Shown in pieces: positions 16,129 to 25,090 of a DNA stretch of 64,000 bases. The notes under the pieces are model-generated. The model had not been told where the DNA came from, made no database searches, and saw only the letters and a list, made by a program, of their open reading frames with translations. This stretch comes from Aeromonas hydrophila subsp. hydrophila ATCC 7966 (lineage in GTDB: Bacteria; Pseudomonadota; Gammaproteobacteria; Enterobacterales; Aeromonadaceae): the NCBI RefSeq assembly GCF_000014805.1, contig NC_008570.1, positions 1,307,001 to 1,371,000 on the forward strand, written 5' to 3'. The position numbers and the translations under genes are program-made. Each line of letters begins with the position of its first letter. The first letter of the stretch is position 1.

Positions 16129-18237
16129 TTACGGCTGGCGGCCGGCGAACACCACCACCACCTTGTCATCCCCCTTCTCCCGCACGAAGGCATAGGGGCT
16201 GTCGGCCAGTTTCTTGTGGCTGCCCGCCGCCACCGCCGGGTGGGCGGCGCGGAACTGGCCGAGCCGCTGCCAGTGCTTGACCAGCTCGGCCTTCTCGCCG
16301 CCGGCCAGCTCCTGCCAGTTCATGTCGGAGCGCAGTGCCTGATCGAACACTCCGCCATCTTTGGCGAGCCCGCGGCCGGACTCATCGCCGTAGTAGATCT
16401 GGATGCCGCCCGGCAGCAGCATGAAGCTGCTGGCGACCCGGCGCTGCAGCGGCACGTCCTGATAGTCGCCGAAGAACAGCTTGGTGTCGTGGGAGCTGAT
16501 GTAGCTCAGCACGTTGAACTCGGGATCCTGATTGATGCGGCTGGCGTAGCCGGCATAGGTGGGCTCGGCGCTGGCCAGGCACTGGGCCTGGGGCAGGGCG
16601 AACTCGCGCTGATAGTCGAAGTTGATCAGCGAATCGAAGCCGTGTCGGTACCAGAAATCCTTGGCCACCCCGTGATCCCACACCTCGCCCACCATGTAGA
16701 AGGGCAGGTCGTCGAGCTTCTTGGCCGGATTGGCGGCTTTCCACTCCTTGAGGGCGGCGGTGCCGGCCTGCTTGAGGCGGGCCCACACCTCGGGCTCCAG
16801 GTGTTTGACGGTGTCGGCTCTGAAGCCGTCGATGCCGAAGCGGCGCACCCAGTCGGTGTGCCAGGCAATCAGATAGTCGCTCACGGTGGCGTTGGCCAGC
16901 GCCTTGGCCCTGGTATCTTTTTTCGCCGCCAGCAGCGGCGGCAGCCCCACCGGCTTGGTGGATTCAGTCAGGAAGTCCGGCAGCCCCGCCACCGAGCCGG
17001 TGACGTCGTCGGTGCCGGGCTGCGGGTAGCCGGGCAGGCCGGCCCGCACCCAGTCACCGCTCCACCACTGGTCCCACTTCGGCGACTGGTAGTCGATGAA
17101 CTGGTTGTAGCCATGCCAGTTGAGGCCGCCGCTCGGGCGCCACTGGTTCCAGCGGGCCGGCAGTTTGCCGGTGTTCTGGGTGAGGTCGGTGAGCCCGAGA
17201 TCTTGCAGGTCGGCGAGGGTGGCGTAGCCGGCGTGGTTCATCACCACGTCGAGGATGATGCGCATGCCGCGCTTGTGGGCCTCGTCCACCAGGGTCTTCA
17301 GGCTCTCCTCGTCGCCGTAGTTGGGATCTATCTTGGTGAAGTCGAGCGCCCAGTAGCCGTGATAGGCGTAGAAGGGGAAGTTGCCCTGCTCGCCGCCACC
17401 GATGAAACCGTGCACCTGCTCCACCATGGGGGTGATCCAGATGGCGTTGATGCCGAGCTGCTTGATGTAGTCGAGCTTGGCGGTCAGCCCCTTGAAGTCG
17501 CCGCCGTGCCAGGTGGCCACTTCATCCTGACCGTCTTTTTGGCGCCCGAAGCTGTGGTCGTTGGCGGGATCGCCGTTGTTGAAGCGGTCGGTGAGCAGGA
17601 AATAGACGCTCGCCTGATCCCAGCTGAAGGGAGCCGCCGTGGCCGCCTTGACCGGCTCGAGCAGCAGTAGGCCGCCGCTCTCTTTACTGGGTGTCAGGGT
17701 CAGCTTGCCGCCCTTGACCACCCCTTGCTGGCCGGAGTAGGCGTCCCGCAGCTGGGTGCCGTCGGGCCAGACTCCTTTCAGGGATACCGTGACCGGGCCG
17801 CCATCCCAGCTGATGCAGGGTTCTGCTGGCGGCTGGCGTTTGAACTCGCTCTTCTTGGTGGCTCGCAGCACCTTGAGGCTGGGGGTATCCGGGTTGAAGG
17901 TGAACTGATAATCCCCCGCCAGCATCACCCGCAGGTTGAAGTGCTGCCCCTTGCTGCACTTGTCCATGGGTTGGGCGGTGCCGAAGGGGAGCGGTTTGGC
18001 CTCGCTCGGGCCGAAGCTGGTGCCGCAGCTGTTGCCCGCGTCACTGATGCGGATCTGGTGGCTCCCCTTGGTGAGCTGATGGGTCAGCTGCACCGCCCCC
18101 TTGTCCAGCGCCAGCGGCGCGCCGACCGGCTGGTCATCCACGTAGAGGCGCACCTCGGCGGCCATGGCCTGATGGAGGAAGAGGGGGCTGGCCAGCAGGG
18201 CGAGCCAGAGGGAAGAAACCGAGGGAGTGCGACGCAT
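16129..18237 (-). CDS. malS: Periplasmic alpha-amylase (MalS type)
   Basis: A 702-residue exported GH13 enzyme that hydrolyses alpha-1,4 glucans/maltodextrins. Signal peptide residues 1 to ~26 (ending AMA). An N-terminal accessory domain of ~200 residues precedes the barrel, which starts at VYFLLTDRFNNGD. GH13 landmarks: DVVMNHAGY, GFRADT (nucleophile Asp475), GEVWD (acid/base Glu518), and SSHD (Asp584). Several Cys residues in the N-terminal part suit a periplasmic disulfide-bonded protein, as in E. coli MalS (676 aa). No other mal genes are adjacent. AAGGAATGG precedes the start. A weak TGTGA-N6-TTCAA at 18335-18350 might be a CRP site, but it is not convincing. Confidence 0.88.
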   Translation of the reverse strand: MRRTPSVSSLWLALLASPLFLHQAMAAEVRLYVDDQPVGAPLALDKGAVQLTHQLTKGSHQIRISDAGNSCGTSFGPSEAKPLPFGTAQPMDKCSKGQHFNLRVMLAGDYQFTFNPDTPSLKVLRATKKSEFKRQPPAEPCISWDGGPVTVSLKGVWPDGTQLRDAYSGQQGVVKGGKLTLTPSKESGGLLLLEPVKAATAAPFSWDQASVYFLLTDRFNNGDPANDHSFGRQKDGQDEVATWHGGDFKGLTAKLDYIKQLGINAIWITPMVEQVHGFIGGGEQGNFPFYAYHGYWALDFTKIDPNYGDEESLKTLVDEAHKRGMRIILDVVMNHAGYATLADLQDLGLTDLTQNTGKLPARWNQWRPSGGLNWHGYNQFIDYQSPKWDQWWSGDWVRAGLPGYPQPGTDDVTGSVAGLPDFLTESTKPVGLPPLLAAKKDTRAKALANATVSDYLIAWHTDWVRRFGIDGFRADTVKHLEPEVWARLKQAGTAALKEWKAANPAKKLDDLPFYMVGEVWDHGVAKDFWYRHGFDSLINFDYQREFALPQAQCLASAEPTYAGYASRINQDPEFNVLSYISSHDTKLFFGDYQDVPLQRRVASSFMLLPGGIQIYYGDESGRGLAKDGGVFDQALRSDMNWQELAGGEKAELVKHWQRLGQFRAAHPAVAAGSHKKLADSPYAFVREKGDDKVVVVFAGRQP

Positions 18238-18400
18238 AAGCCATTCCTTGCTGGGGTTAAGCGGACCAGATTGCCGTCAATGGGGCTCATTCTAGGAGGC
18301 ATGAGGGCGGGCTTGGACAGGCAAACCGTCGATTTGTGACATCAGTTCAAATGGTTACGTTTTCAAGAATGGAAAAGTGTGAGCGGGGTGTCGCGCCCAT

Positions 18401-18426
18401 AAAAAAGCCGGTCGATAGACCGGCTT
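18401..18426 (-). terminator. Terminator of the Gtr-like operon
   Basis: The hairpin AAGCCGGTC-TATC-GACCGGCTT is followed on the minus strand by a T-run (plus-strand As 18401-18406). It lies 18 bases past the stop codon of the last gene. Confidence 0.88.
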
Positions 18427-18444
18427 GTTGCATTGCCACCTTCG

Positions 18445-19608
18445 TCACACGGTGAAGAACTTGAAGTTGACGAAGGCCACCGCGATGAAGGAGGCCACCA
18501 TGCCGCTCAGGCAGAGCACGGCCGGGCGAATGGCCGGCCAGCGATGAGTAAGCAGGATGATCGCCAGCATGGTCGGATAGAGGCCGAACATGTAGCGCGG
18601 CATGGCGTTGAGCCCTGTCATCAGCGGAATGGTGCAGCAGATGAACATCAGGGTCGCCTCGGCCCAGCGCTTCTGGCTGAACAGATAGAGGTTCAGAGCC
18701 CAGCCAAACATCACCATGATGGAGAGGTAGGATTTGCGTCCGCCCAGTTCAAAGCCGCTCAGCCACCAGTCCAGCGGGCTGTCCATGTAACGGCCCCAGG
18801 CCACCTGGATGTGCTTGAACGCCAGCGCATCACCGGTGAGGTGATAGAGGTAGAACATGTAGGCGAACAGGCCGAGCGGGATCATCCAGAGGGTGAACAC
18901 CACCTTGAAGGCGCGCTCGGTGAAGCGGAAGAACTCGCGCCAGCCGTAGGCCTGCAGCGCCAGGATCAGCACCGGGAACACCATCATCACCCCCAGGTTG
19001 CGGGTGGCGGAGATGAACACGCCGAGCAGCGCCACCATCAGCCACTGCTGGCGATAGGCGAACAGGAACATTCCCAGCATCAGTGCCATGAACATCGACT
19101 CGGTATAGCCGGAGACGAAGTAGGCGGAGAAGGGGGAGAAGGCGAGCAGCCAGACGCCGAAGCGAGCGGTGTCGTCACCCAGCTTGAGCTGGCGCAGCAC
19201 CAGCAGCATCAGCGGCAGGCTGATGAAGAACGCCAGGTTGGCTACCAGCATCAGGCCGATCAGACTCTCGACGTTGAGCAGGTTGGAGATGGTGCCGGAG
19301 ATCATCGGGTAGAGCGGCATGAAGGCCCAGTTGGCCGCATTGCCCTTGCTCAACCAGCGCGGGTAGAGATCGTAGCCGTTCTCGATGATGCGCTGGAACC
19401 AGACGCAGTCGAACTGGCAATAGGCCTGCAGCGGGCCTATGTCGGGGGAGCCGTAGAGCTGTACGCCGAAATAGCCCATGCCGTAGAGGGCGGCCCGGCT
19501 CAGCACGAAGGCGGCAATGATCATCAGCCAGTCACGGCTGCTGATGGCCAGTGACGGGCGATAGGGGCCCGCATTGTCAGGGGTGATGGAAGTAGTCATG
19601 TCATTCAT
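18445..19608 (-). CDS. Polytopic membrane glycosyltransferase, GT-C/PIG-V-like (candidate GtrX)
   Basis: A 387-residue integral membrane protein with about 9-10 hydrophobic helices. The order of motifs fits PIG-V/ArnT-like GT-C enzymes: an acidic motif in the first periplasmic loop (QFDCVWFQRIIENGYDLYP), then AFMPLYPM and a late LNAMPRYMFGLYP segment. Such enzymes move a sugar from a polyprenyl-phosphate carrier to a periplasmic acceptor. It starts inside the stop codon of the GtrA-like gene (TGATG), so translation is coupled. Context suggests the acceptor-specific transferase of a Gtr-type system. Sugar and acceptor (LPS, flagellin or other glycan) are unknown. Confidence 0.7.
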   Translation of the reverse strand: MNDMTTSITPDNAGPYRPSLAISSRDWLMIIAAFVLSRAALYGMGYFGVQLYGSPDIGPLQAYCQFDCVWFQRIIENGYDLYPRWLSKGNAANWAFMPLYPMISGTISNLLNVESLIGLMLVANLAFFISLPLMLLVLRQLKLGDDTARFGVWLLAFSPFSAYFVSGYTESMFMALMLGMFLFAYRQQWLMVALLGVFISATRNLGVMMVFPVLILALQAYGWREFFRFTERAFKVVFTLWMIPLGLFAYMFYLYHLTGDALAFKHIQVAWGRYMDSPLDWWLSGFELGGRKSYLSIMVMFGWALNLYLFSQKRWAEATLMFICCTIPLMTGLNAMPRYMFGLYPTMLAIILLTHRWPAIRPAVLCLSGMVASFIAVAFVNFKFFTV

Positions 19609-19979
19609 CAGGCAAATACCCAGATCCTGGAGAGGAGGTAGGTGAGCACGGTGACCGTCAGGGTGGCGATCACCACCGGCAACAGACCGGAAAGACCCGC
19701 AAACAGCAGACCGCTCAATATCAGGTTACGCACCGCCAGCGAGAAGAGGGCGACCAGCAAGAACTTGCTGGCGGCACCCTGCTTCTGGAAGGTGATGTAA
19801 CGGTGACCGAAGAAGGAGAACCAGAAGGCGATGGCAAAGGCCAGCGTCGTCACCAGGTGCTCCGAGATGGTGGGCCAGGTGTGAAACAGGGCGATGGAGG
19901 TGCCCAGATCGACGAGGGTAGCTCCCCCGCCGACAAACCCGAAACGTACCAGCCGCCAGAATTCCTCGCGGGAGATCAT
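19608..19979 (-). CDS. GtrA-family small membrane protein (putative lipid-linked sugar flippase)
   Basis: A 123-residue protein with four hydrophobic helices and GtrA-family landmarks: LVRFGFVGGGATLVDLG in helix 1, WFSFFGHRYITFQ between helices 2 and 3, and YLLSRIWVFA at the end. In Gtr systems it is proposed to flip undecaprenyl-phosphate-linked sugar across the inner membrane. It overlaps the upstream GT2 gene by 4 bases (ATGA) and the downstream GT-C gene by one base, so the three proteins should be made in step. Confidence 0.85.
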   Translation of the reverse strand: MISREEFWRLVRFGFVGGGATLVDLGTSIALFHTWPTISEHLVTTLAFAIAFWFSFFGHRYITFQKQGAASKFLLVALFSLAVRNLILSGLLFAGLSGLLPVVIATLTVTVLTYLLSRIWVFA

Positions 19980-21037
19980 TGAGAAGCCTGCTCCTGCTGG
20001 TCATCAGCGGCTTTCGCGGCAGCAGCCTTCTTGCCGGCGCTCTTCTTGCTGCCGGTGGCGGCGTCCTGCTTCGGCTCTTCATCCTGTTTGGCATATTGGC
20101 CGTATACCCCTTCGATGAGGTAGACGGGGCGCTGCTTCACTTCCACGAACATGCGGCCGATGTACTCGCCGATGATGCCGAGCGACAGCAGCTGGATACC
20201 GCCGAGGAACAGCACCACCGACATCAAGGAGGCGTAACCCGGCACGTCGATGCCGAAGAAGACCACCTGGGTGACGATCTTGAGGATGTAGAGGAAGGCG
20301 ACGAAGGAGACGCCGACGCCGACGTAGCTCCATACCCGCAGCGGCCAGCTGGAGAAGCTCATCAGGCCGTCAAGGGCGAAGTTCCACAGCTTCCAGTAGT
20401 TGAACTTGGTCTCGCCGGCGTGGCGGGCGGGGCGCTCGTAGGGCACGCCGATGGCACGGAAACCGGCCCAGGCGAACAGCCCCTTCATGAAGCGGTTGCG
20501 CTCCGGCAGCTGCTTGATCGCCTCGACCACCTTGCGGTCGATCAGGCGGAAGTCACCGGCGTTCTCCGGCAGCTTGGTGCTGGTGGAGAGGGCGTTGAAG
20601 AAGCGGTAGAAGCCGCCAGCGGTGAGGCGCTTCATCGGGGTGTCGGCGCTGCGATCCACCCGGATGCCGTAGACGGTGTCGTAGTCGCCGGTCTGCCACA
20701 GCTTGACGAATTCGAGAATGAGTGCGGGCGGATCCTGCAGATCCACGTCCATCGGCACCACGGCATCACCCTTGGCATGATGCAGGCCGGCGGTCATGGC
20801 TGCTTCCTTGCCGAAGTTGCGGGCCAGGTTGACTAGGGTGACGCGTGGGTCGCGGACGATGGCCTGCTCGACCACCTCACGGGTGCGGTCGCGGCTGCCG
20901 TCGTTGACGAATACAATTTCCAGCTGATCCTTGAGCGGCGCCAGTTCGTTATCTATCGCGTTGATGAAGGCATCTATGCTCTCTTCCTCGTTGTAAACGG
21001 GAACGATCAGAGAGAGTCGAAAATCGGCATGCGACAT
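19976..21037 (-). CDS. GT2 polyprenyl-phosphate glycosyltransferase (GtrB/ArnC/DPM1 type)
   Basis: A 353-residue enzyme that should load a nucleotide sugar onto undecaprenyl phosphate on the cytoplasmic face. The GT2 domain has LSLIVPVYNEEESI (8-21), VFVNDGSRD, the metal-binding MDVDLQDPP (about 96-104) and MKGLFAWAGF. Two membrane helices follow (roughly 230-295), as in GtrB, with IIGEYIGRMF just after them. The last ~30 residues are an unusual Lys/Ala-rich tail (KKSAGKKAAAAKAADD) beyond the normal family end. AAGGAAG precedes the start. It sits between a short membrane-anchored protein gene and gtrA. Confidence 0.85.
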   Translation of the reverse strand: MSHADFRLSLIVPVYNEEESIDAFINAIDNELAPLKDQLEIVFVNDGSRDRTREVVEQAIVRDPRVTLVNLARNFGKEAAMTAGLHHAKGDAVVPMDVDLQDPPALILEFVKLWQTGDYDTVYGIRVDRSADTPMKRLTAGGFYRFFNALSTSTKLPENAGDFRLIDRKVVEAIKQLPERNRFMKGLFAWAGFRAIGVPYERPARHAGETKFNYWKLWNFALDGLMSFSSWPLRVWSYVGVGVSFVAFLYILKIVTQVVFFGIDVPGYASLMSVVLFLGGIQLLSLGIIGEYIGRMFVEVKQRPVYLIEGVYGQYAKQDEEPKQDAATGSKKSAGKKAAAAKAADDQQEQASQ

Positions 21038-21093
21038 GAAAACTTCCTTATTTGGAAAATTATTTTATAAAACAGCGTATTGGAGAATACGTC

Positions 21094-21639
21094 TTATTGG
21101 GCGACGGTCAAGCGCACCGACTGGATATTGAGCGGCGTCGGGGCGGAGAGCGCCAGAAAGTTGGGACGCTTGGGGTCCGAGGTCAGCGACTCGCCCGGCA
21201 GGCTGAGACGGATCTCGTTGATGCCAGCCTTGGCCAGCTTGACGGTGGTGGTGAAATCGTGACCCAGTGCCACCTTGAGCAGAGCTCCGGCCTGCGGGCT
21301 GTTGACCCGGGCCTGGATGGTCAGCTGTTCCGGCTGCGCCTGCTGCTTGGGCAGCACGAAGTAGAGGCCGCCCTGGCCGCTCAGTTCGGTGCCGTCCGCA
21401 CTCGGTTTCTTGGCCCAGCCTTCGCTGGAGAGGAAACGGCTCGGCTTGGTCAGATTGAGCTCGTTGCCGGGCTGGTAGGTCATGCTGGAGTTGTGCTCCC
21501 AGAAGCGGGTCTTGCCTTCCAGGTAATAGAGCTTGTAGGCCAGGCTCACGTTGGGGTGGGCGGCCAAGTAAAGGGTATAAAGGTAGAAACCACTCAGCGC
21601 CATGATGGCGGTCAGAAAACCAAACTTTTTGTACGTCAT
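21094..21639 (-). CDS. Membrane-anchored periplasmic protein of unknown function in the Gtr-like operon
   Basis: I do not recognise this 181-residue protein. Residues about 8-27 form one hydrophobic N-terminal segment (signal anchor), so the rest should face the periplasm. The body is predicted beta-rich, with a pattern like the C-terminal beta-sandwich of some large membrane glycosyltransferases (alternating short hydrophobic strands, e.g. PEQLTIQARVNS, TTVKLAKAGINEIRLSLPG, NIQSVRLTV). It is the first gene of the operon, 57 bases before the GT2 gene. It could be an accessory or acceptor-recognition subunit of the glycosylation machinery; that is inference from position only. Confidence 0.65.
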   Translation of the reverse strand: MTYKKFGFLTAIMALSGFYLYTLYLAAHPNVSLAYKLYYLEGKTRFWEHNSSMTYQPGNELNLTKPSRFLSSEGWAKKPSADGTELSGQGGLYFVLPKQQAQPEQLTIQARVNSPQAGALLKVALGHDFTTTVKLAKAGINEIRLSLPGESLTSDPKRPNFLALSAPTPLNIQSVRLTVAQ

Positions 21640-21965
21640 ATCACTCTCTGCGCCTCACGGTTTGTAGGCTGATTTCGCGCATATGCTAATCCAATTGCAA
21701 AAAAAGCATAGTGGATCACAAAAATATATTTGGTCACATATTAACCCCTTTCCGGCCGGTGTTCCAAATGTTGCTGTTCCCGTATTTTACCTGCCCTGGC
21801 GAGCCGGAGATCTGGCGAAGGCCAGGCGTATTTCAGGCCCGGCTCTGACAAGCATAAACGAGGGCGCCGCTCACACGGCCGGGAGCCTGCATCGCTGTGG
21901 CAGGATCTGTCGCCATTTTGCCTAGGCCGATTTATGATGGCGTATCACGCAGTCAAGGATGACCC
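21640..21965. other. AT-rich divergent intergenic region
   Basis: A 326-base spacer between the Gtr-like operon (-) and a binding-protein gene (+). The first ~120 bases (21661-21760) are strongly AT-rich, with runs of A and T and a direct repeat TGG(A)TCACA at about 21712 and 21731, and must carry the operon promoter. The remainder is GC-rich with no reading frame I would support. Confidence 0.5.
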
Positions 21966-22736
21966 ATGAAGCTGAAACTCTGCTGCTGGATGCTCTGCTT
22001 GCTGGCGCCGCTGGCCTCGGCAAACAGTCTGTGTCCCTCGCCCTTGCGGGTCGGTTTTGACAACTGGCCGCCTTATCACTATTACGCCGGCACGGCGGCC
22101 GGGCAGAAGGAGCTGCGCGGCTTTGCCGTCGAGGCGCTCACCGCCATGCTCAAGCGGCTCGATTGCAAGGCCAGCTATGTTGAGATGCCCTGGAAGCGGG
22201 TGCTGCACGGTCTGTCGCTGGGCTCGGTCGACATCGCCATGGAGGCCTATTTCAATGAGGACCGCGCCCGCTATGCCTGGTTCTCCGATGCCTACAATCC
22301 GGGTCGCAGTGCGCTCTGGATCCGCAAGTCATCCTCTTACCCTGAAACCGATCTGGCCAGCTGGCTGGCCAGCGGCCATACCCTGGGCATCACCAAGGAC
22401 TACTACTATGGGGCCGAGATCAGCGAGTTGCTGCGCCGTTATGCCGCTCAGGTGAGCGTGGTCAATGACGAGCAAAACTATGGCAAGCTGGTACTGGGAC
22501 GCATCGACGGCTTTCTCGGTGATGTGCTGGCCACCCCCTGGGGCCTGAAGGAGGAGGGGCTGAGCGATCTGATCGTTCCCCACACCATGGCCGTATATGA
22601 AGCGCCGACCTTCTTCATGTTCAGCAGGAAGCGGCTGTCACCCGAATTTGTCAGCGCGTTCAATCGCGAACTGGCTGAATTTAAAGCAACAAATGAGTAT
22701 GACATTATCTGGCGGCGCTACGCGCCCGCCAGCTAG
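21966..22736 (+). CDS. Periplasmic solute-binding protein, family 3 (orphan)
   Basis: A 256-residue exported protein with signal peptide residues 1-19 (ending ASA). The mature domain follows the SBP_bac_3 pattern: LRVGFDNWPPYHYY at the start, GFAVEALTAMLKRLDC, a central MPWKRVLHGLSLGSVDIAMEAYFNEDR, and GRIDGFLGDV before the end. No permease or ATPase gene is adjacent, so it may serve a remote transporter or act as a sensor-type amino-acid binding domain. CAAGGAT precedes the start. The ligand is unknown; polar amino acids are typical of the family. Confidence 0.85.
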   Translation: MKLKLCCWMLCLLAPLASANSLCPSPLRVGFDNWPPYHYYAGTAAGQKELRGFAVEALTAMLKRLDCKASYVEMPWKRVLHGLSLGSVDIAMEAYFNEDRARYAWFSDAYNPGRSALWIRKSSSYPETDLASWLASGHTLGITKDYYYGAEISELLRRYAAQVSVVNDEQNYGKLVLGRIDGFLGDVLATPWGLKEEGLSDLIVPHTMAVYEAPTFFMFSRKRLSPEFVSAFNRELAEFKATNEYDIIWRRYAPAS

Positions 22737-22817
22737 TAAAGTCGCGGGCATTCACGCATCATGAGCGCCTTGACCGCCGGGTCTGACAGGCTGAAGTGAA
22801 CCGATCTTGAGGTAAGC

Positions 22818-24302
22818 ATGGGGAAGAAGTATTGGCTGGCATTGGCAAACCTGATCTGGCTGGGCTGCTGGCCGGCGGCCATGGTACAGGCCAGCGAGGG
22901 CCAGGTGGTGGTGAGCAATGCTGCGATGCAGCACGACTGGTATCAGAACAGCACCGCGGAGCAGGCCAGGCGTGAGCTGGAGCTGCAGCTGCAGGAGGCC
23001 GTGCTGGCCCAGTTGCACCCGGATTTTTACACGCTCTGGAAGAAGCTGCAGGCCAAGCCGGCGGATCAGCGTGGCGCCCTCTATGACGAGGCGTTTGGCA
23101 AGCTGGCCCGGTTCCAGCAGGCGTGGCGGGCCATGGATCTGGTCTCCCGCGAGCAGATGCAGACCCTCAAGCTCAACCTCAACAAGCCGCTGGCCCACGA
23201 GCCGGCCGGCGACAACCTGCTGGAGCAGGTCAGGCAGCTCAGACCCCAGGTCGCGGAATATGACGCGGTGCGCGAGGAAGTGCGCAAGCTGCTGGCGCTG
23301 CCGATGGCCAAGAAGTGGCCGACTCTGACCATGCCGACCCTGCGGGCCGGTGAAGTCTCCCCGGAGCTGGGCCAGATCCGCTCCATCCTCAACGAGCTGG
23401 GCGACACGGCCCCGCGCCATGATGACGCCACCTACGACGCCGAGACCCTGCAAGCAGTCAAGCAGTTCCAGCGCCGCCACGGCCTGACCGCCGACGGCAT
23501 CATAGGCCGGCAGACCCGCAGCTGGCTCAATACCGGGCCCGAGGTGCGCGCCAGCCTGCTGCTGCGCAACCTGTGGCGACGTGACCTAGTGGATCAGCTC
23601 TCCGGCGCCCGCTACGTGCTGGTCAACATTCCCGACTATCGGCTGAGCGTGGTGGAGTCCGGCAACGAGGTATTCACCAGCCGGGTGATCGTGGGCAAGG
23701 AGCAGCGGGCGACCCCGATCCTCGCCAGCGAGATCCGCTCCATCGTGCTGAACCCGGCCTGGCACGTGCCGCGCTCCATCCTGAGCAAGGACATTCTGCC
23801 CAAGCTGGGACGAGATCCCGCCTACCTCAATCGCGAGCAGTTCGAGGTGATCGATGGCGAGGGCAATCCGGTGCAGTTCACCGAAGAGGGCTGGCAGCAG
23901 GCGCTGGCGTCCGGCTTCCCCTACCGGCTGCGGCAAAAGCCGGGTGATCACAACGCACTGGGCCGCTACAAGTTCTATCTGCCCAACAACGAGGCCATCT
24001 ACCTGCACTCCACCCCGCGCAAGGCGCTGTTCGAGCAGGGCGCGCGCGCCTTCAGCTCAGGCTGCATCCGGGTGGAGCACGCCGACGATCTGGCCGAGCT
24101 GCTGCTGGCGGACTCCCGCTATCAGCCGGACAAGGTGGCCAGCATCCTGAAAGAGACCCAGACCAAGTGGCTGCCGCTGACCACCCCGATCCCGGTGTTC
24201 ACCGTCTACTGGAGCAGCTGGATCGACGAGGATGGACGTCAGCAACTGCGCAACGACATCTATGGATTTGATCGAGTCAGCTACCAGAGTCGCTTGCTGT
24301 GA
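22818..24302 (+). CDS. ldtD: L,D-transpeptidase, LdtD/YcbB type
   Basis: A 494-residue periplasmic peptidoglycan enzyme that forms 3-3 cross-links (meso-DAP to meso-DAP). Signal peptide about residues 1-25. A peptidoglycan-binding domain is visible around 195-235 (FQRRHGLTADGIIGRQTRSWLN). The catalytic YkuD domain follows (about 265-445), with the His in YLHSTPRKALF and nucleophile Cys416 in FSSGCIRVE. The spacing and the two-part architecture match E. coli YcbB. Such enzymes also give resistance to beta-lactams when classical PBPs are blocked. It is followed by ycbK, as in E. coli, with a terminator in between. Confidence 0.92.
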   Translation: MGKKYWLALANLIWLGCWPAAMVQASEGQVVVSNAAMQHDWYQNSTAEQARRELELQLQEAVLAQLHPDFYTLWKKLQAKPADQRGALYDEAFGKLARFQQAWRAMDLVSREQMQTLKLNLNKPLAHEPAGDNLLEQVRQLRPQVAEYDAVREEVRKLLALPMAKKWPTLTMPTLRAGEVSPELGQIRSILNELGDTAPRHDDATYDAETLQAVKQFQRRHGLTADGIIGRQTRSWLNTGPEVRASLLLRNLWRRDLVDQLSGARYVLVNIPDYRLSVVESGNEVFTSRVIVGKEQRATPILASEIRSIVLNPAWHVPRSILSKDILPKLGRDPAYLNREQFEVIDGEGNPVQFTEEGWQQALASGFPYRLRQKPGDHNALGRYKFYLPNNEAIYLHSTPRKALFEQGARAFSSGCIRVEHADDLAELLLADSRYQPDKVASILKETQTKWLPLTTPIPVFTVYWSSWIDEDGRQQLRNDIYGFDRVSYQSRLL

Positions 24303-24318
24303 TCCTCGCCACAGAGTG

Positions 24319-24345
24319 AAAAGCCCGGCCTGCGCCGGGCTTTTT
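24319..24345 (+). terminator. Rho-independent terminator after ldtD
   Basis: AAGCCCGGC-CTGC-GCCGGGC followed by TTTTT, 17 bases past the ldtD stop codon. Confidence 0.9.
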
Positions 24346-24452
24346 CATGGCCCCTTGCGGTTTGACAGCGGCCGGCTCGGCGGGTAGTTTCAAGCGCCTG
24401 TATCAAATTCATTCAACGGTTTCACCTCAACATAGCGATGGACGGACAAGGG

Positions 24453-24998
24453 ATGCTTGATCAAGAGATAAGCCGACGTCGCCTGCTGCTGGGTGCCGGT
24501 TGCCTGCTGGGGGGCTCGCTGCTGTCCTTCCCCGCCATGGCGAGCCGCAGTACGGCAGGACGTGAACTCAGTTTCTTCAATCTCAATACCGGCGAGCGGG
24601 TGCGCGCCAGCTATTGGGAAGACGGCCGCTACCTGAAAGACGGGCTGGCCGAGCTCAACCACATCTTTCGCGACTACCGTCGCAACGAAGTGTTCAACAT
24701 CGACCGCAAGCTGTTCGACCAGCTCTACCTGCTGCAGCACAAGCTGGGTCGCCACGGTGAAATCCAGCTCATCTCGGGCTATCGCTCCCCCGTGACCAAT
24801 CGCCAGAAGCGCAGCCGCAGCCGCGCCGTGGCTAAGCACAGCTACCATACCCTGGGGCAGGCGGTGGATGTGCGCATTCCCGGAGTACAGCTGGCGCACC
24901 TGCGCAAGGCGGCGCTCCATCTCAAGGTGGGTGGCGTCGGTTACTACCCGAGCGACAACTTCGTGCACCTCGACACCGGGCCGGTGCGCAGCTGGTAA
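24453..24998 (+). CDS. ycbK: YcbK-family (DUF882/M15-like) Tat-exported peptidase
   Basis: A 181-residue protein. SRRRLLLGA near residues 7-15 followed by a hydrophobic stretch and AMA is a twin-arginine signal peptide. The mature part matches DUF882, related to zinc D-Ala-D-Ala carboxypeptidases (M15): QLISGYRSPVTN, then KHSYHTLGQAVDVRI and NFVHLDTG, which hold the His/Asp metal ligands. It probably trims peptidoglycan and is conserved next to ldtD. ATG 24453 is chosen over 24438 because the Tat motif then lies at a normal distance from the start and the N-terminus resembles E. coli YcbK. Confidence 0.87.
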   Translation: MLDQEISRRRLLLGAGCLLGGSLLSFPAMASRSTAGRELSFFNLNTGERVRASYWEDGRYLKDGLAELNHIFRDYRRNEVFNIDRKLFDQLYLLQHKLGRHGEIQLISGYRSPVTNRQKRSRSRAVAKHSYHTLGQAVDVRIPGVQLAHLRKAALHLKVGGVGYYPSDNFVHLDTGPVRSW

Positions 24999-25090
24999 CG
25001 GCTGGCTGCTGGCGACTCCTGCCCGGCGGGTGACTGGTCAGCGGGGTGGCCGAGCTGGTAGGCTCTGGATACCATGCAGAGGAGAACCAG

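Noticed and set aside
18335..18350. CRP-like TGTGA-N6-TTCAA upstream of malS
   Set aside because: The right half does not match TCACA; mentioned only in the malS entry.
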